This document shows, one piece after another, positions 18,901-27,775 of a stretch of DNA of 64,000 bases. The notes beneath the pieces are model-generated. The model ran no database searches. It was not told the DNA's origin and saw only the letters and a program-made list of their open reading frames with translations. The translations under genes and the position numbers were made by a program. Source of the stretch: SUG2458 sp963651465 (lineage in GTDB: Bacteria; Bacillota_I; Bacilli_A; RFN20; CAG-826); NCBI GenBank assembly GCA_963651465.1, contig CAVJPS010000012.1, forward strand, positions 106,515-170,514, given 5' to 3'. Each line of letters begins with the position of its first letter. Within the stretch, counting starts at the first letter, position 1.

Positions 18901-19791
18901 ATGAAAATTAACAATAGACTCTTAATTACATCAGGCTTATTGTTAGGTCTTTCAACTGTAGCTATGTCAACTGCAACTTATGCATGGTTTACAGTTAACA
19001 AAACGGCTAGTATGACAGCTACTGGTTCAATTAAAGCTGAAGCTGGTGTTGAACTTGGCTTAATTGCAAGTGGTGGCCACGAAGCTGTTGAATATAAAGA
19101 AAGTCAAACAATTAATTTAGGTGACCATTCAATGACAGATATTTCTGGTAATGGTGCATCTTTATTCAAACCTGTTTTTGCTTCTAACAATACATCATTC
19201 TCAAGTGTTAGAACTATTACAAATAATGGTTTAACAGGGTATGAAGATACATTTATCGTAGCTCAATTAAAATTCCGTTCCGATAAAGCTTATAATGTAT
19301 ATGTTGGTCAAAGTGCTGATATTTTAAGTGGTGAATTAGCTGTTGCAGCTCGTTTAGCTATTTTTGATAGCGGAAAAGTTTCAACTGCAACTGCCCCAAG
19401 TGCTGCTACTTTGAAACAATTCATTTATAGCGGAACAATTGAAAATGAATACTATATTAGTGCAGATACTGCTACCAGTACAGCTACAACAGGTGAGGGT
19501 GGTACTGCAGCTACAGGATATACAGCAATTAGTGATTTCACAGGTAATACAGTTGTTTCAGATGTTGTAAATGAATATACTTCAATCGCTGATGCTGACG
19601 CTCACTTAAATCCTTTAACAACCTTAGTTGAAGATGGTACTTATTCTGATGGTGACCATAAAGGTGAAAAAGCTTTTACAGGTGCTTTGACAGTTGTAAT
19701 TTGGATTGATGGTGCTGACACAGATTGTGGTAACGAAATTGTTGATGGCAGTTTAACCGTTACACTTCCATTTGCTTTCTTAGCTGCTTAG
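18901..19791 (+). CDS. SipW-dependent-type secreted protein, tandem copy 1 (TasA/camelysin-like)
   Basis: The 296-residue product has a SipW-type signal peptide: hydrophobic residues 7-27 ending ATYAWFTVNKTASM, with the A-x-A-W-F pattern typical of TasA-like fibre proteins cut by SipW. After the signal comes GVELGLIASGG, and near the C-terminus the segment VVIWIDGADTDC followed by a beta strand LTVTLPFAF. This C-terminal WxxGxDxxC signature recurs in all the putative SipW substrates of this region. By family knowledge such proteins are exported and can assemble into surface fibres or bind the matrix. A strong ribosome binding site AAAAGGAG is present. It is followed 18 bases later by its closest relative. 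The exact structure and role are inferred. Confidence 0.85.
   Translation: MKINNRLLITSGLLLGLSTVAMSTATYAWFTVNKTASMTATGSIKAEAGVELGLIASGGHEAVEYKESQTINLGDHSMTDISGNGASLFKPVFASNNTSFSSVRTITNNGLTGYEDTFIVAQLKFRSDKAYNVYVGQSADILSGELAVAARLAIFDSGKVSTATAPSAATLKQFIYSGTIENEYYISADTATSTATTGEGGTAATGYTAISDFTGNTVVSDVVNEYTSIADADAHLNPLTTLVEDGTYSDGDHKGEKAFTGALTVVIWIDGADTDCGNEIVDGSLTVTLPFAFLAA
19243..19430 (+). repeat. 188-bp direct repeat, unit 1 (inside secreted protein 1)
   Basis: This block is base-for-base identical to 20152-20339 in the next gene, while sequence on both sides differs at many positions. Confidence 0.92.
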
Positions 19792-19809
19792 GTTTTGGAG
19801 GTATTGAAT

Positions 19810-20733
19810 ATGAAATTGAATAAAAAAATATTTGTTACTTCATTATTATTAATGGGACTTTCAACTGTAGCTATGTCAACTGCAACTTATGCATGGTTTA
19901 CAGTTAACAAAACAGCTAGTATGACAGCTTCTGCAACAATTAAATCAGAAGCTGGTGTCGAAGTCGGTTTAGTTGCAAGTGGTGGTCACGAAGCTAAAGA
20001 TTATGAAGAAGAAGCTACTATTGATTTAGGCAGCCATTCAATGACAGATATATCTGGTAATGGTGCGTCTTTATTTAGACCTATTTTCGCATCAAATAAC
20101 AATGACTTCTCAAGCGTTACAACTATTACAGAAAATGGTTTATCAGGCTACGAAGATACATTTATCGTAGCTCAATTAAAATTCCGTTCCGATAAAGCTT
20201 ATAATGTATATGTTGGTCAAAGTGCTGATATTTTAAGTGGTGAATTAGCTGTTGCAGCTCGTTTAGCTATTTTTGATAGCGGAAAAGTTTCAACTGCAAC
20301 TGCCCCAAGTGCTGCTACTTTGAAACAATTCATTTATAGTGGATCAATCGAAAATGAATACTATATTAGTGCAAATACTGCAACTAGTGTTACTACTAAT
20401 AATGATGGAGTTGCAGCTACAGGATATACAGCAGTTTCTAATTTTGATACACTTGATGCTGCAAGTGAAAACGACAGATTATATCATACAGTAATTAGCG
20501 ATGTTGTAAGTGAATATACAACACTTGACGATGCTAACGCTCATTTAAATCCATTAACAACATTAACTAAGGACGGAAAATACCCAACAGGTCATAAATT
20601 TGCAGATCAAGATGCTTTTACCGGTTGTATAACTGTTGTAATTTGGGTTGAAGGCGCTGATAAAGATTGTATAAATGATAATATTAATAAATCATTAACT
20701 GTTGACCTTCCATTTGCATTCTTATTAGCTTAA
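19810..20733 (+). CDS. SipW-dependent-type secreted protein, tandem copy 2
   Basis: This 307-residue protein is the close paralogue of copy 1, with the same signal peptide (MSTATYAWFTVNKTASMTA), GVEVGLVASGG after it, and VVIWVEGADKDC near the end. The middle block is identical to copy 1 at DNA level over 188 bp, whereas residues about 180-260 and the region 25-90 have diverged. The ATG at 19810 has GGAGG 8 bases upstream; an upstream in-frame TTG at 19795 overlaps that site and is rejected. It is likely a co-expressed second fibre or surface subunit. Confidence 0.86.
   Translation: MKLNKKIFVTSLLLMGLSTVAMSTATYAWFTVNKTASMTASATIKSEAGVEVGLVASGGHEAKDYEEEATIDLGSHSMTDISGNGASLFRPIFASNNNDFSSVTTITENGLSGYEDTFIVAQLKFRSDKAYNVYVGQSADILSGELAVAARLAIFDSGKVSTATAPSAATLKQFIYSGSIENEYYISANTATSVTTNNDGVAATGYTAVSNFDTLDAASENDRLYHTVISDVVSEYTTLDDANAHLNPLTTLTKDGKYPTGHKFADQDAFTGCITVVIWVEGADKDCINDNINKSLTVDLPFAFLLA
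20152..20339 (+). repeat. 188-bp direct repeat, unit 2 (inside secreted protein 2)
   Basis: Identical to 19243-19430. The offset between the units is 909 bases, equal to the offset between the two genes' start codons. Confidence 0.92.
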
Positions 20734-20741
20734 TCAACTAA

Positions 20742-21689
20742 ATGAAATTCAATAGAAGAATATTAATTTCTTCAATTGTATTATTTTCATTATCAACAGC
20801 ATCTGTGGCTTCGGCTACTTATGCATGGTTTACGGTAAATAAAACTGCATCTATGTCCATTGGTGCTACTTTTGACACTGATGCTGACATTGACATTGGA
20901 TTGCTTAAATCTGGTGGATTTGATGCAGTTGATTATCGTGCAACTAGTGATAGTAAAATAGTTCTATCAAATAGATCATTAACGGATGTTTCTGGTCAAG
21001 GAACAACGTTCTATAAACCAATTTTCGCTTCAAATAATGTTGATTTTTCATGCATTGAAGTAATTGACTTCAAAAACGAGGCTTCTAAATCTGATAATTT
21101 CTATTTCGTAACGGCTGCTTTAAAGTTCCGTTCAAACGAGGAATATCGAGTTTATATAGGAGAAACTAATCATGAGGGGGTTATTTCTGGAGCTTTAGCT
21201 CCATGTGTGAAAATAGCTTTCTTTGATGGTGGTTCATATAGTGCAAATCCAGAGGTCTTACCTGATGGAAATCAATTGAAGCAAATCATTTATGATGGTG
21301 ACGCTGATGATTATTATCTAGATAGTACTAGTGCTAAAAGTATTCATACTGAAAACGAAGGAGTAATTAGTAAAGGATATGGTAGATATAGTGATCTTTC
21401 TACTGGAAATGTAGATGATGCACCTATATATCGTTCTGATGTTGTCAAAAAATACACATCAGATGAAGCAGCTTTAAGCGATGGACTTAATACCTTAACA
21501 ACTCTTACCGATTCAGGTACTACCTATAATGTAGTTGAAGATGGTATGGTTAAAACATACCAACTATATGAAGCTTATGTTATTGTAGTTATATGGATTG
21601 AAGGGGTTGATCCTCAATGTACAACAGCTATTTCTAATGGCTCATTGAACTTAAAACTTGGTTTTCAATTTATGAATAACATTAAGTAA
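20742..21689 (+). CDS. SipW-dependent-type secreted protein, tandem copy 3 (divergent)
   Basis: The 315-residue product has the same layout: SipW-type signal (SATYAWFTVNKTASMS), DIDIGLLKSGG after it, the conserved core AALKFRSNEEYRVYIG, and VVIWIEGVDPQC before the final strand. It is clearly more diverged than copies 1 and 2 and shares no long identical DNA block with them. No good ribosome binding site is seen before the ATG, which is only 8 bases from the previous stop, so translation is probably coupled. A terminator follows, which closes the three-gene unit. Confidence 0.83.
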   Translation: MKFNRRILISSIVLFSLSTASVASATYAWFTVNKTASMSIGATFDTDADIDIGLLKSGGFDAVDYRATSDSKIVLSNRSLTDVSGQGTTFYKPIFASNNVDFSCIEVIDFKNEASKSDNFYFVTAALKFRSNEEYRVYIGETNHEGVISGALAPCVKIAFFDGGSYSANPEVLPDGNQLKQIIYDGDADDYYLDSTSAKSIHTENEGVISKGYGRYSDLSTGNVDDAPIYRSDVVKKYTSDEAALSDGLNTLTTLTDSGTTYNVVEDGMVKTYQLYEAYVIVVIWIEGVDPQCTTAISNGSLNLKLGFQFMNNIK

Positions 21690-21694
21690 TGATT

Positions 21695-21729
21695 AAGAGG
21701 CTCTATATTAAGTAGAGCCTCTTTTATTA
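21695..21729 (+). terminator. Terminator closing the tandem secreted-protein unit
   Basis: AAGAGGCTCTA / TAGAGCCTCTT, an 11-bp perfect stem, followed by T residues. Confidence 0.9.
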
Positions 21730-21756
21730 TTATTAAATCAAAAATTTTCTTTTTTT

Positions 21757-21795
21757 TTGACATAAAAATGGAATATTACTATTGTAATAGTAATA
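21757..21795 (+). promoter_or_regulatory. Promoter of the first sipW-like gene with an overlapping palindromic operator
   Basis: A perfect -35 box TTGACA (21757-21762) is followed after 17 bases by TATTGT (21780-21785). A near-perfect inverted repeat, ATTACTATT-GT-AATAGTAAT (21775-21794, arms extendable by one pair), covers the whole -10 box. A protein bound there would block RNA polymerase, so this is a good candidate repressor site. The regulator is not known. Confidence 0.72.
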
Positions 21796-21832
21796 AAAAA
21801 ATGTAAAAATAATTATGATAGGGGTGGTGTAA

Positions 21833-22741
21833 ATGCCAGAAGAAAAAATTGAAAATGATGAAAAAATGGCTAACACACAAGAAACAAGTGAATCCGCTCC
21901 TGTTTTAACTAAAAAAGAAAAAGTTAAAAAGGGATTAAGTATTGGATTTACAGTTGTAGAAGTAATTGTTGTTGTATTTCTATTAATCGTATCTTTATTA
22001 AGTATGGCTAGTACAACTACAAATGCTAGTGGCGTTTCGAGTAATCCAATTACTGGAACATCATTATTTCCAGTATTAACAGATTCTATGTCTCCAACAT
22101 TTAGTGCTGGTGACTTAGTATACGGTAAGCAATTTAAAGATGCTGAAAAAGATCCTGATGGCCGTTTAATTGAACTTTCTAAACTTGAAGGTGACGATAC
22201 TAAAGGGGAAAATCAAGGGGATATTATTATTTACTGGGCTAAAATCCATGGTGATAATGTTATTGTTACTCACCGTATTCGTAGAGTTGAGTATGTTTAT
22301 AAAGACGCAGCAAAAACAATTATAAGTACAAGAACTATTAATGGTGAAGAAATTCCAATTAAATGTTTCTATACTCGTGGTGATGCTGAAACTTGGAAAG
22401 ATGAAGCAGAAAAAGAAAGTATTACATTAGCTGTTAGTAGTTCAGATATTATTGGTTACTACCAAGGACATGTTAAATACGTAGGTGCAATTATCAATGG
22501 TTTACAAAATAATAAGACAGTAATGTTCTTTGCGTTAGTATTCCCACTTATTGCTCTATTTATTTGGAATGGTTATTCGTTTATCCGTATTATATTCATT
22601 AACAAAAAAGAAACTGCTATTGAAAAAATTAATACCGAGCATGAAGAAGAAAAGGCTAAACTTCTTGAAGAAGCTAAACGTCTAGCGATGGAAGAACTTC
22701 GAAAAGAAATGGAAGCAAATAAAGAAAAAGACGATAAATAA
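21833..22741 (+). CDS. sipW: SipW-like signal peptidase (S26B, Ser/His), first copy
   Basis: The 302-residue membrane peptidase is of the archaeal/ER-like S26B type, which uses a Ser-His pair rather than Ser-Lys. The Ser is in TDSMSP (S85) and the His in VTHRIRRV (H147). It has a cytoplasmic N-terminus rich in Glu and Lys, one membrane helix near residues 37-62, an external catalytic domain, a second helix near 228-258 and a long charged coiled-coil tail (EEEKAKLLEEAKRLAMEEL). It should cut SipW-type signal peptides like those of the preceding three genes. GGGGTGG precedes the ATG. It has its own promoter and terminator. Confidence 0.9.
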   Translation: MPEEKIENDEKMANTQETSESAPVLTKKEKVKKGLSIGFTVVEVIVVVFLLIVSLLSMASTTTNASGVSSNPITGTSLFPVLTDSMSPTFSAGDLVYGKQFKDAEKDPDGRLIELSKLEGDDTKGENQGDIIIYWAKIHGDNVIVTHRIRRVEYVYKDAAKTIISTRTINGEEIPIKCFYTRGDAETWKDEAEKESITLAVSSSDIIGYYQGHVKYVGAIINGLQNNKTVMFFALVFPLIALFIWNGYSFIRIIFINKKETAIEKINTEHEEEKAKLLEEAKRLAMEELRKEMEANKEKDDK

Positions 22742-22746
22742 CTTAT

Positions 22747-22773
22747 AAAAGCGACAAAAAAGTCGCTTTTTTT
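22747..22773 (+). terminator. Terminator after the first sipW-like gene
   Basis: AAAAGCGAC / GTCGCTTTT stem followed by T residues. Confidence 0.88.
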
Positions 22774-23107
22774 AATCTTTTTAATGAAAAGTAACGATTT
22801 TATGGTTTCTTTTCTTTTTTTGTATGGTATTATAAAAATGTAGATTTGGTAAGGATAATATATTTATATATTATTTAAAAGTCTACTAATCTTGGTTTAG
22901 GGCACTAAGATTATTAACAATTTAAAAGCAATTTTATATATTGCAGAACAAGTTGATGAACATGAATTTTGATTGTTTAGACTTGATGTATTGCTTATTC
23001 TCTAATGGTCATTTTAAATAATGCGAGTAATACAAAAAGTTAAAAATGAGAAAAAGGAAAGTCATTTGCTCTTTTTTGCATTTACACATTAAGAAAGGAG
23101 AATGCGT
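22774..23107 (+). other. 334-base leader before the long surface-system gene run
   Basis: No gene is seen. A possible -10 (TATTAT, about 22827-22832) lies early, which would leave a leader of about 270 bases. It contains an AT-only palindromic stretch (near 22857-22878), the pair AATCTT / AAGATT around GGTTTAGGGCACT (about 22890-22915), and ends in the ribosome binding site AAAGGAG. No known riboswitch class was recognised. Confidence 0.45.
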
Positions 23108-24478
23108 ATGGTAGACGATAAGGATTCTATTTCTACTGAGGATTTAAATATTAATCTTGATAATCCTTCTGGTGTAGAAAAATCTAAGAAAAGATCAATA
23201 TATGATACTACGAATCCATATGAGAAATATAAGAAGTATAAAGATCCTGTAGCTGCACGTTACAGAAAAAAGATGCTTGCAAATTTCTTTGTATCGGCTT
23301 CTATTATCGCAATCATCATTATTGTGTTTATTGCATATATCGGTTCAATGGTTGGTAACTACACTATTGAATTACAAAGAGATCAAAAATCATTAACACT
23401 TAGTGATGAAGATCCATTCTTCAACAATTCTACTACAAGACTAAATGCTGAGTCAGTTCAATCATCATATTGTATTGGTTATCATGAAATTTTAGCAGAA
23501 GGTGACGAAATACTTGATTATGCTGGTGGTGCTCATAATGAATATACAGGTTCTACTGGCAAGTATATGGCATACACATTCTTTTTAAAGAACGGTTCCC
23601 TTAGACCAGTTAATTTCTGTTATGACATTAATATTGATGGCATAAAAAGGTCTAATGAAATATCATCTGAGTACAGACTTTACGAAGCTATTCGCTATAG
23701 ACTCTATGTTAATAATGTTAAGTTTGACTCTGAAGGTAATTATAACCCAGAAGATCAAGATCATAATTGTGTCACATATGCTTACAAATCTACATATCAA
23801 GATCATCATTCCGTAACCGTTCCATATGTTCCACGTATGGATTCAAAAGGAAAAGTTCACGATGACGACCGTGAATTTATTGGTGAAACAAAATACGTTG
23901 ATGGTTATGATGCTAGAGTTGCTCAACCCCAAAAAGGTTATGAGGATTATGCAAATGATGTCGCTACTAATTTTCTTGATTTAGATCATGTTTCGTATAG
24001 AAACCTTTGTTCTATTGAAAGCGAAGCAGTAATGCGATTTTCAATAATTATCTGGGTAGAGGGTGGAGACCTTGAATGCCAAGGAAAACTTCCAGCAGGT
24101 GATGGAATACAATTTAGTATGTCTATTTATATACCATCAGAGGAAGCTACTATAGTTATTGTTGGTAAAAACGAAATTGAAGTTGATGAAAAAACACAAT
24201 TAACTGTTAATTGCTATAACACAGACAATAACAATGTTATTTGGTCTTCAAGTAATGAAGATGTTGCTACTGTAGATAGTAATGGTTTAGTAACTGGATT
24301 AAAAGAAGGCGAAGCAATTATTAAAGCTGTATTGCAAGATGATTCTTCAGTTTTCTATGAAAAAGTAATAAATGTTACTAAAAAACAAGAAAGTAATGGA
24401 TTGATTAAAAACTTTTATAAAAACAAAATATTTGATGATAATCCTATAGGATTAGATATGAATATTAATTTGAATTAA
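23108..24478 (+). CDS. Membrane-anchored TasA-like protein with C-terminal Big-2-like domain
   Basis: The 456-residue protein has a basic cytoplasmic N-terminus (about 55 residues), one membrane helix (ANFFVSASIIAIIIIVFIAY, residues about 57-76) and a large external part. It lacks the A-W-F cleavage pattern, so it probably stays in the membrane. The external domain shares the C-terminal signature of the secreted proteins (IIIWVEGGDLEC). Residues about 355-430 read as a Big-2 fold (VIWSSSNEDVATVDSNG then VTGLKEGEAIIKA). The ATG at 23108 is chosen because AAAGGAG ends 7 bases before it; the ATG at 23102 is too close. It is first in a run of genes without clear terminators up to 36080. It may act as anchor or nucleator of fibres; that is inference. 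Confidence 0.8.
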   Translation: MVDDKDSISTEDLNINLDNPSGVEKSKKRSIYDTTNPYEKYKKYKDPVAARYRKKMLANFFVSASIIAIIIIVFIAYIGSMVGNYTIELQRDQKSLTLSDEDPFFNNSTTRLNAESVQSSYCIGYHEILAEGDEILDYAGGAHNEYTGSTGKYMAYTFFLKNGSLRPVNFCYDINIDGIKRSNEISSEYRLYEAIRYRLYVNNVKFDSEGNYNPEDQDHNCVTYAYKSTYQDHHSVTVPYVPRMDSKGKVHDDDREFIGETKYVDGYDARVAQPQKGYEDYANDVATNFLDLDHVSYRNLCSIESEAVMRFSIIIWVEGGDLECQGKLPAGDGIQFSMSIYIPSEEATIVIVGKNEIEVDEKTQLTVNCYNTDNNNVIWSSSNEDVATVDSNGLVTGLKEGEAIIKAVLQDDSSVFYEKVINVTKKQESNGLIKNFYKNKIFDDNPIGLDMNINLN

Positions 24479-24500
24479 AAATTTGAAAGGAGGAACTTTC

Positions 24501-25793
24501 GTGAAAAACACAAAAAAATTAGCTATTTCAATTGCATCATTCGGAGCTGCTGCTATGTGTTTAGTAGGTGGAACATTTGCTTGGTATGTTGTTTCAAATA
24601 CCGGTACTGCTAATATCAGTGGTACTACAGCTAATGCAGAAGGTAGTTTAAATATTGGTATTAAAGCTACAAACGAAAATGCAATTGCTGCACTTCATGC
24701 TGCTGGTTATTATCGTGATCCAGTTAATGTTACAGATACTGGTGATGATGTAGTTGGCACTGATATTTATTGGGCACCAGCTAGTGTTAACAATAGTATC
24801 GCTGCTGATTTATTAGAATCAGTTTATCATGCAGAAGGTTATGCAACTTATCAAACAGGTAAATCACATTTAAAGCCTATTACTACAGGACGTTATCCTG
24901 CAGCTGATGATGGCGATGAATCAACTGATGAAAATGCAATTTCATTAATTAAAAAGCCTTCAGATTCAGATAAAAGTGATGTATCCGATTTAGATACTGC
25001 TTATATTAATGATTCTGCTGCTGATACTGCTAACTATATTAAATTTACTTTAGCATTCTATACTGAAGGTCAAGAAAATATTGACATTTACTTAAATGCA
25101 GAAAACTGTTCATTTGATGGTACTGTTGGTTCAGTACAAGAAACTAAAATTGTTAGAACTTTAAGATTTGGTTTTAGTTCTGAAATTAATTCTGACATTT
25201 TATCACCTATTTATGCTGACTCATCTTCACATACAACAAATGTTGGTGGTGAACTTGACTTAAATGGTGATGGTCTTTATGATTACGTTTCTGAATATGA
25301 ATTAAATAATGATGACACTACTTATTCATATAGATATTATAACAATTGGTATGGTGAATATGACCTTGCTGATGGTGTAACAAAATTAAGTGATGCTTAT
25401 CGTGCACTTGAATATGAAAAAGACGATGGCGAAGGCAATATGATTGATGGTGCTGATAAAGATCATATGGCTGGTCCTGTTTCTGCATCAAACAATAACC
25501 CATGGGTTGCAAAAGATTTATATGATCCTGGTAACACAACAGTTACAAGTACAACAACATATAAATTTGATTCTTCAAAAGTTACTGCAGCAACTCAAAC
25601 AACAAAAGGTTTACGTTATTTCACTGCTGACGGTGGTAATCAACCATTAACAAAATCAGGTAGTGATAATATTGCTTTATTGGATGTTTATGTCTGGTTC
25701 GAAGGCTGGGAATCTGCTACTGGTTCAATTCCAAATGGTGGCGATTTCACTGCTTCTCTAAGTTTCGTTGCACCTGCATTATCTGTTGATTAA
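24501..25793 (+). CDS. SipW-dependent-type secreted protein, large type A
   Basis: The 430-residue product starts at GTG 24501, 7 bases after AAAGGAGG. Its signal peptide ends VGGTFAWYVVSNTG, a SipW-type site with Tyr in place of Phe, followed by SLNIGIKAT. The C-terminus carries the related signature VYVWFEGWESATG but without the Cys. Inside, residues about 253-262 read DLNGDGLYDY, a calcium-binding-type loop, and the region is rich in Asp, Thr, Ala and Ser, as in exported structural proteins. It lies between the membrane-anchored relative and a second large secreted protein. No enzyme motif is visible. Confidence 0.82.
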   Translation: MKNTKKLAISIASFGAAAMCLVGGTFAWYVVSNTGTANISGTTANAEGSLNIGIKATNENAIAALHAAGYYRDPVNVTDTGDDVVGTDIYWAPASVNNSIAADLLESVYHAEGYATYQTGKSHLKPITTGRYPAADDGDESTDENAISLIKKPSDSDKSDVSDLDTAYINDSAADTANYIKFTLAFYTEGQENIDIYLNAENCSFDGTVGSVQETKIVRTLRFGFSSEINSDILSPIYADSSSHTTNVGGELDLNGDGLYDYVSEYELNNDDTTYSYRYYNNWYGEYDLADGVTKLSDAYRALEYEKDDGEGNMIDGADKDHMAGPVSASNNNPWVAKDLYDPGNTTVTSTTTYKFDSSKVTAATQTTKGLRYFTADGGNQPLTKSGSDNIALLDVYVWFEGWESATGSIPNGGDFTASLSFVAPALSVD

Positions 25794-25881
25794 TACTCAT
25801 TCTATTTAATATCGGGCGTTTATAATTTGCCTAGTAACGGAAAACTACATTACTTAAGTGTAATAGGAAGGAGAAAGTAAT

Positions 25882-27741
25882 ATGGAAAAAAACAATAATA
25901 ATAAATTAAAAATTGCTGTTGCTTTCTCCTCTTTTACACTTTTTACTATTAGTTTAGGTGGAGTTACTTTAGCATGGTTCTCATATGGTAATGAAACTTC
26001 TATTTCTAATTTAAGTTATAGTTTAGAATCCGATACTGGTACATTAAATTTTGGTCTAAGATTGCCGGATAGTTATTGCATAGATAGTAACGAAGACGGC
26101 ACTATAAGTTTAGAAGAAGAAGAAAACGGCAAAGCAAGGTTTATTGAAGAGCATACAGATTATGTTACTAAAAGTGAAAAAGATACTACAGATGAAAAAG
26201 ATGCTACAAATGATAAAGATGCTACAAATGATAAAGAAATTTATGTTGAACCAAAATGGATGTATGATAAAAATTATGGTTTTATCTATTACTTTGGATC
26301 TAAAAAAATTAGCGATATAGATTTAATTGCTTTTGAACAATTACCTGGTGAGGGAAGCAAAATAAGTAGTAAATTACAACCTTGTAGTGCGGCTTATAAA
26401 GATAATTGGTTTAATAAAAGTGTATCGATTGATACGTTTAATGAAACTAAACCTGTTTTTACTAAAATGCCTACTTTAAAAAATATTAAAGGTGGTACTA
26501 GTATTACTAGTAATGAGGTTAATAATTATTTACAACAATTTGAAATATATATTATTTCTACTGACCCTGAGGCTTATGTCTTTTTAACGCCTGGAACATC
26601 ATCGTTTAATACTAATAATGAATGTTCTTTTACAGCTACTTCTTCAAGTACTAAAGGTAATAATGGTAAATATACAAATAAAGAATTAGAAAACGTTGCT
26701 AATTCAGGAAGAATAAGTTTTTACTCTTACAATAAAGATAACGAAGAAGCAACATATAAAATTTATGATCCTAATTATGATATTACAGATAAATATCCAG
26801 ACACTACATATTTCGGCCCTGCTGATATAATTCATGATGGTATTTATGATGTTAATTATAATGATACATCTGGAAATATTAATTTGTTTAAATATAATGA
26901 AACATTTAAACGCGACGGCAGTGGTAATCCAGTAGTTGACGATTATGGAAACATGATTGTTGATAATCGTAAATATTCGTTAGATACAATAGCAAACACT
27001 GGAAATTATTTTGAAACTATGTTTGGAAATTATAATAATGATTCTTTCTCATTATTCTATAATTCACCAACAGGAACTACTCCTGAACATTCAATGTTAA
27101 ATGGTAGTTTCAACGCTGTTTCATATGGTAATGCTTATTCAATTGATTACGATGCTTTATATTATTCAAATTTTTCTGAGAATGAATGGAAAAAAGTTAA
27201 ATCATTTATTGATAATAAAGATATGCTAATAGATTATTTTGTTAATAATCAAAATCTAACAGATGGTAAAAATAGCAAAATAAAATCTGATTATTATAAC
27301 GTTATTAAGAATAATTGCGAAGTAAATTTGAAAAATATAGCTAACAAGATTATAAATGGTGAAATAAATAATTATGATTATTTATATCTAGAATCATTAT
27401 ATGAAAATCGTGAATTATTAAAATCATTTAATGGAGAATTTGAAGAAGCTGAGAATAGATATGATATGACTGATTATCATAATTTCTATAACGATGATAA
27501 TTTTAATGGCATATCATATACAACAAAACTTAATAATAATTATTATGTTAAAGAAAATGCACTTGCTCATACCTCTCAAGTTGATGCGACTAGATTTGTT
27601 GTTTCAGTTTGGTTAGAAGGTTGGGATCGTGATTGTGATTTATCGTCTGATAGTTGGGGGTTAATTAGTAATATTGAATTTGGAATAAACTTTACTTTAA
27701 AAGGAATTGACGAATCTGATCTTACTGTTATTCCAGTATAA
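25882..27741 (+). CDS. SipW-dependent-type secreted protein, large type B, with EF-hand-like loop
   Basis: This 619-residue exported protein has a SipW-type signal (GGVTLAWFSYGNETS), then TLNFGLRLPDS, and near the C-terminus VSVWLEGWDRDCDLSSDSW, the full signature of the group. Residues 68-79 (DSNEDGTISLEE) fit a 12-residue EF-hand calcium loop. A three-unit repeat of KDATND type follows at residues about 100-117. The body is very rich in Asn, Tyr, Asp and Ser. AGGAAGGAG precedes the ATG. It is about twice the size of the tandem secreted proteins and may be a surface or tip component; its fold is unknown. Confidence 0.82.
   Translation: MEKNNNNKLKIAVAFSSFTLFTISLGGVTLAWFSYGNETSISNLSYSLESDTGTLNFGLRLPDSYCIDSNEDGTISLEEEENGKARFIEEHTDYVTKSEKDTTDEKDATNDKDATNDKEIYVEPKWMYDKNYGFIYYFGSKKISDIDLIAFEQLPGEGSKISSKLQPCSAAYKDNWFNKSVSIDTFNETKPVFTKMPTLKNIKGGTSITSNEVNNYLQQFEIYIISTDPEAYVFLTPGTSSFNTNNECSFTATSSSTKGNNGKYTNKELENVANSGRISFYSYNKDNEEATYKIYDPNYDITDKYPDTTYFGPADIIHDGIYDVNYNDTSGNINLFKYNETFKRDGSGNPVVDDYGNMIVDNRKYSLDTIANTGNYFETMFGNYNNDSFSLFYNSPTGTTPEHSMLNGSFNAVSYGNAYSIDYDALYYSNFSENEWKKVKSFIDNKDMLIDYFVNNQNLTDGKNSKIKSDYYNVIKNNCEVNLKNIANKIINGEINNYDYLYLESLYENRELLKSFNGEFEEAENRYDMTDYHNFYNDDNFNGISYTTKLNNNYYVKENALAHTSQVDATRFVVSVWLEGWDRDCDLSSDSWGLISNIEFGINFTLKGIDESDLTVIPV
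26179..26232 (+). repeat. Three 18-bp tandem repeats inside the large secreted protein B
   Basis: Units AAAGATACTACAGATGAA, then AAAGATGCTACAAATGAT twice, encode KDTTDE, KDATND, KDATND. Copies two and three are identical, so the array can expand or shrink in frame. Confidence 0.85.
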
Positions 27742-27775
27742 TTAATTTATTTATTTAAAAATGGGAGCTCAAAAA

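Noticed and set aside
18901..20740. CRISPR-like array, because of repeated blocks
   Set aside because: The repeats are parts of two paralogous coding frames, not short evenly spaced repeats.
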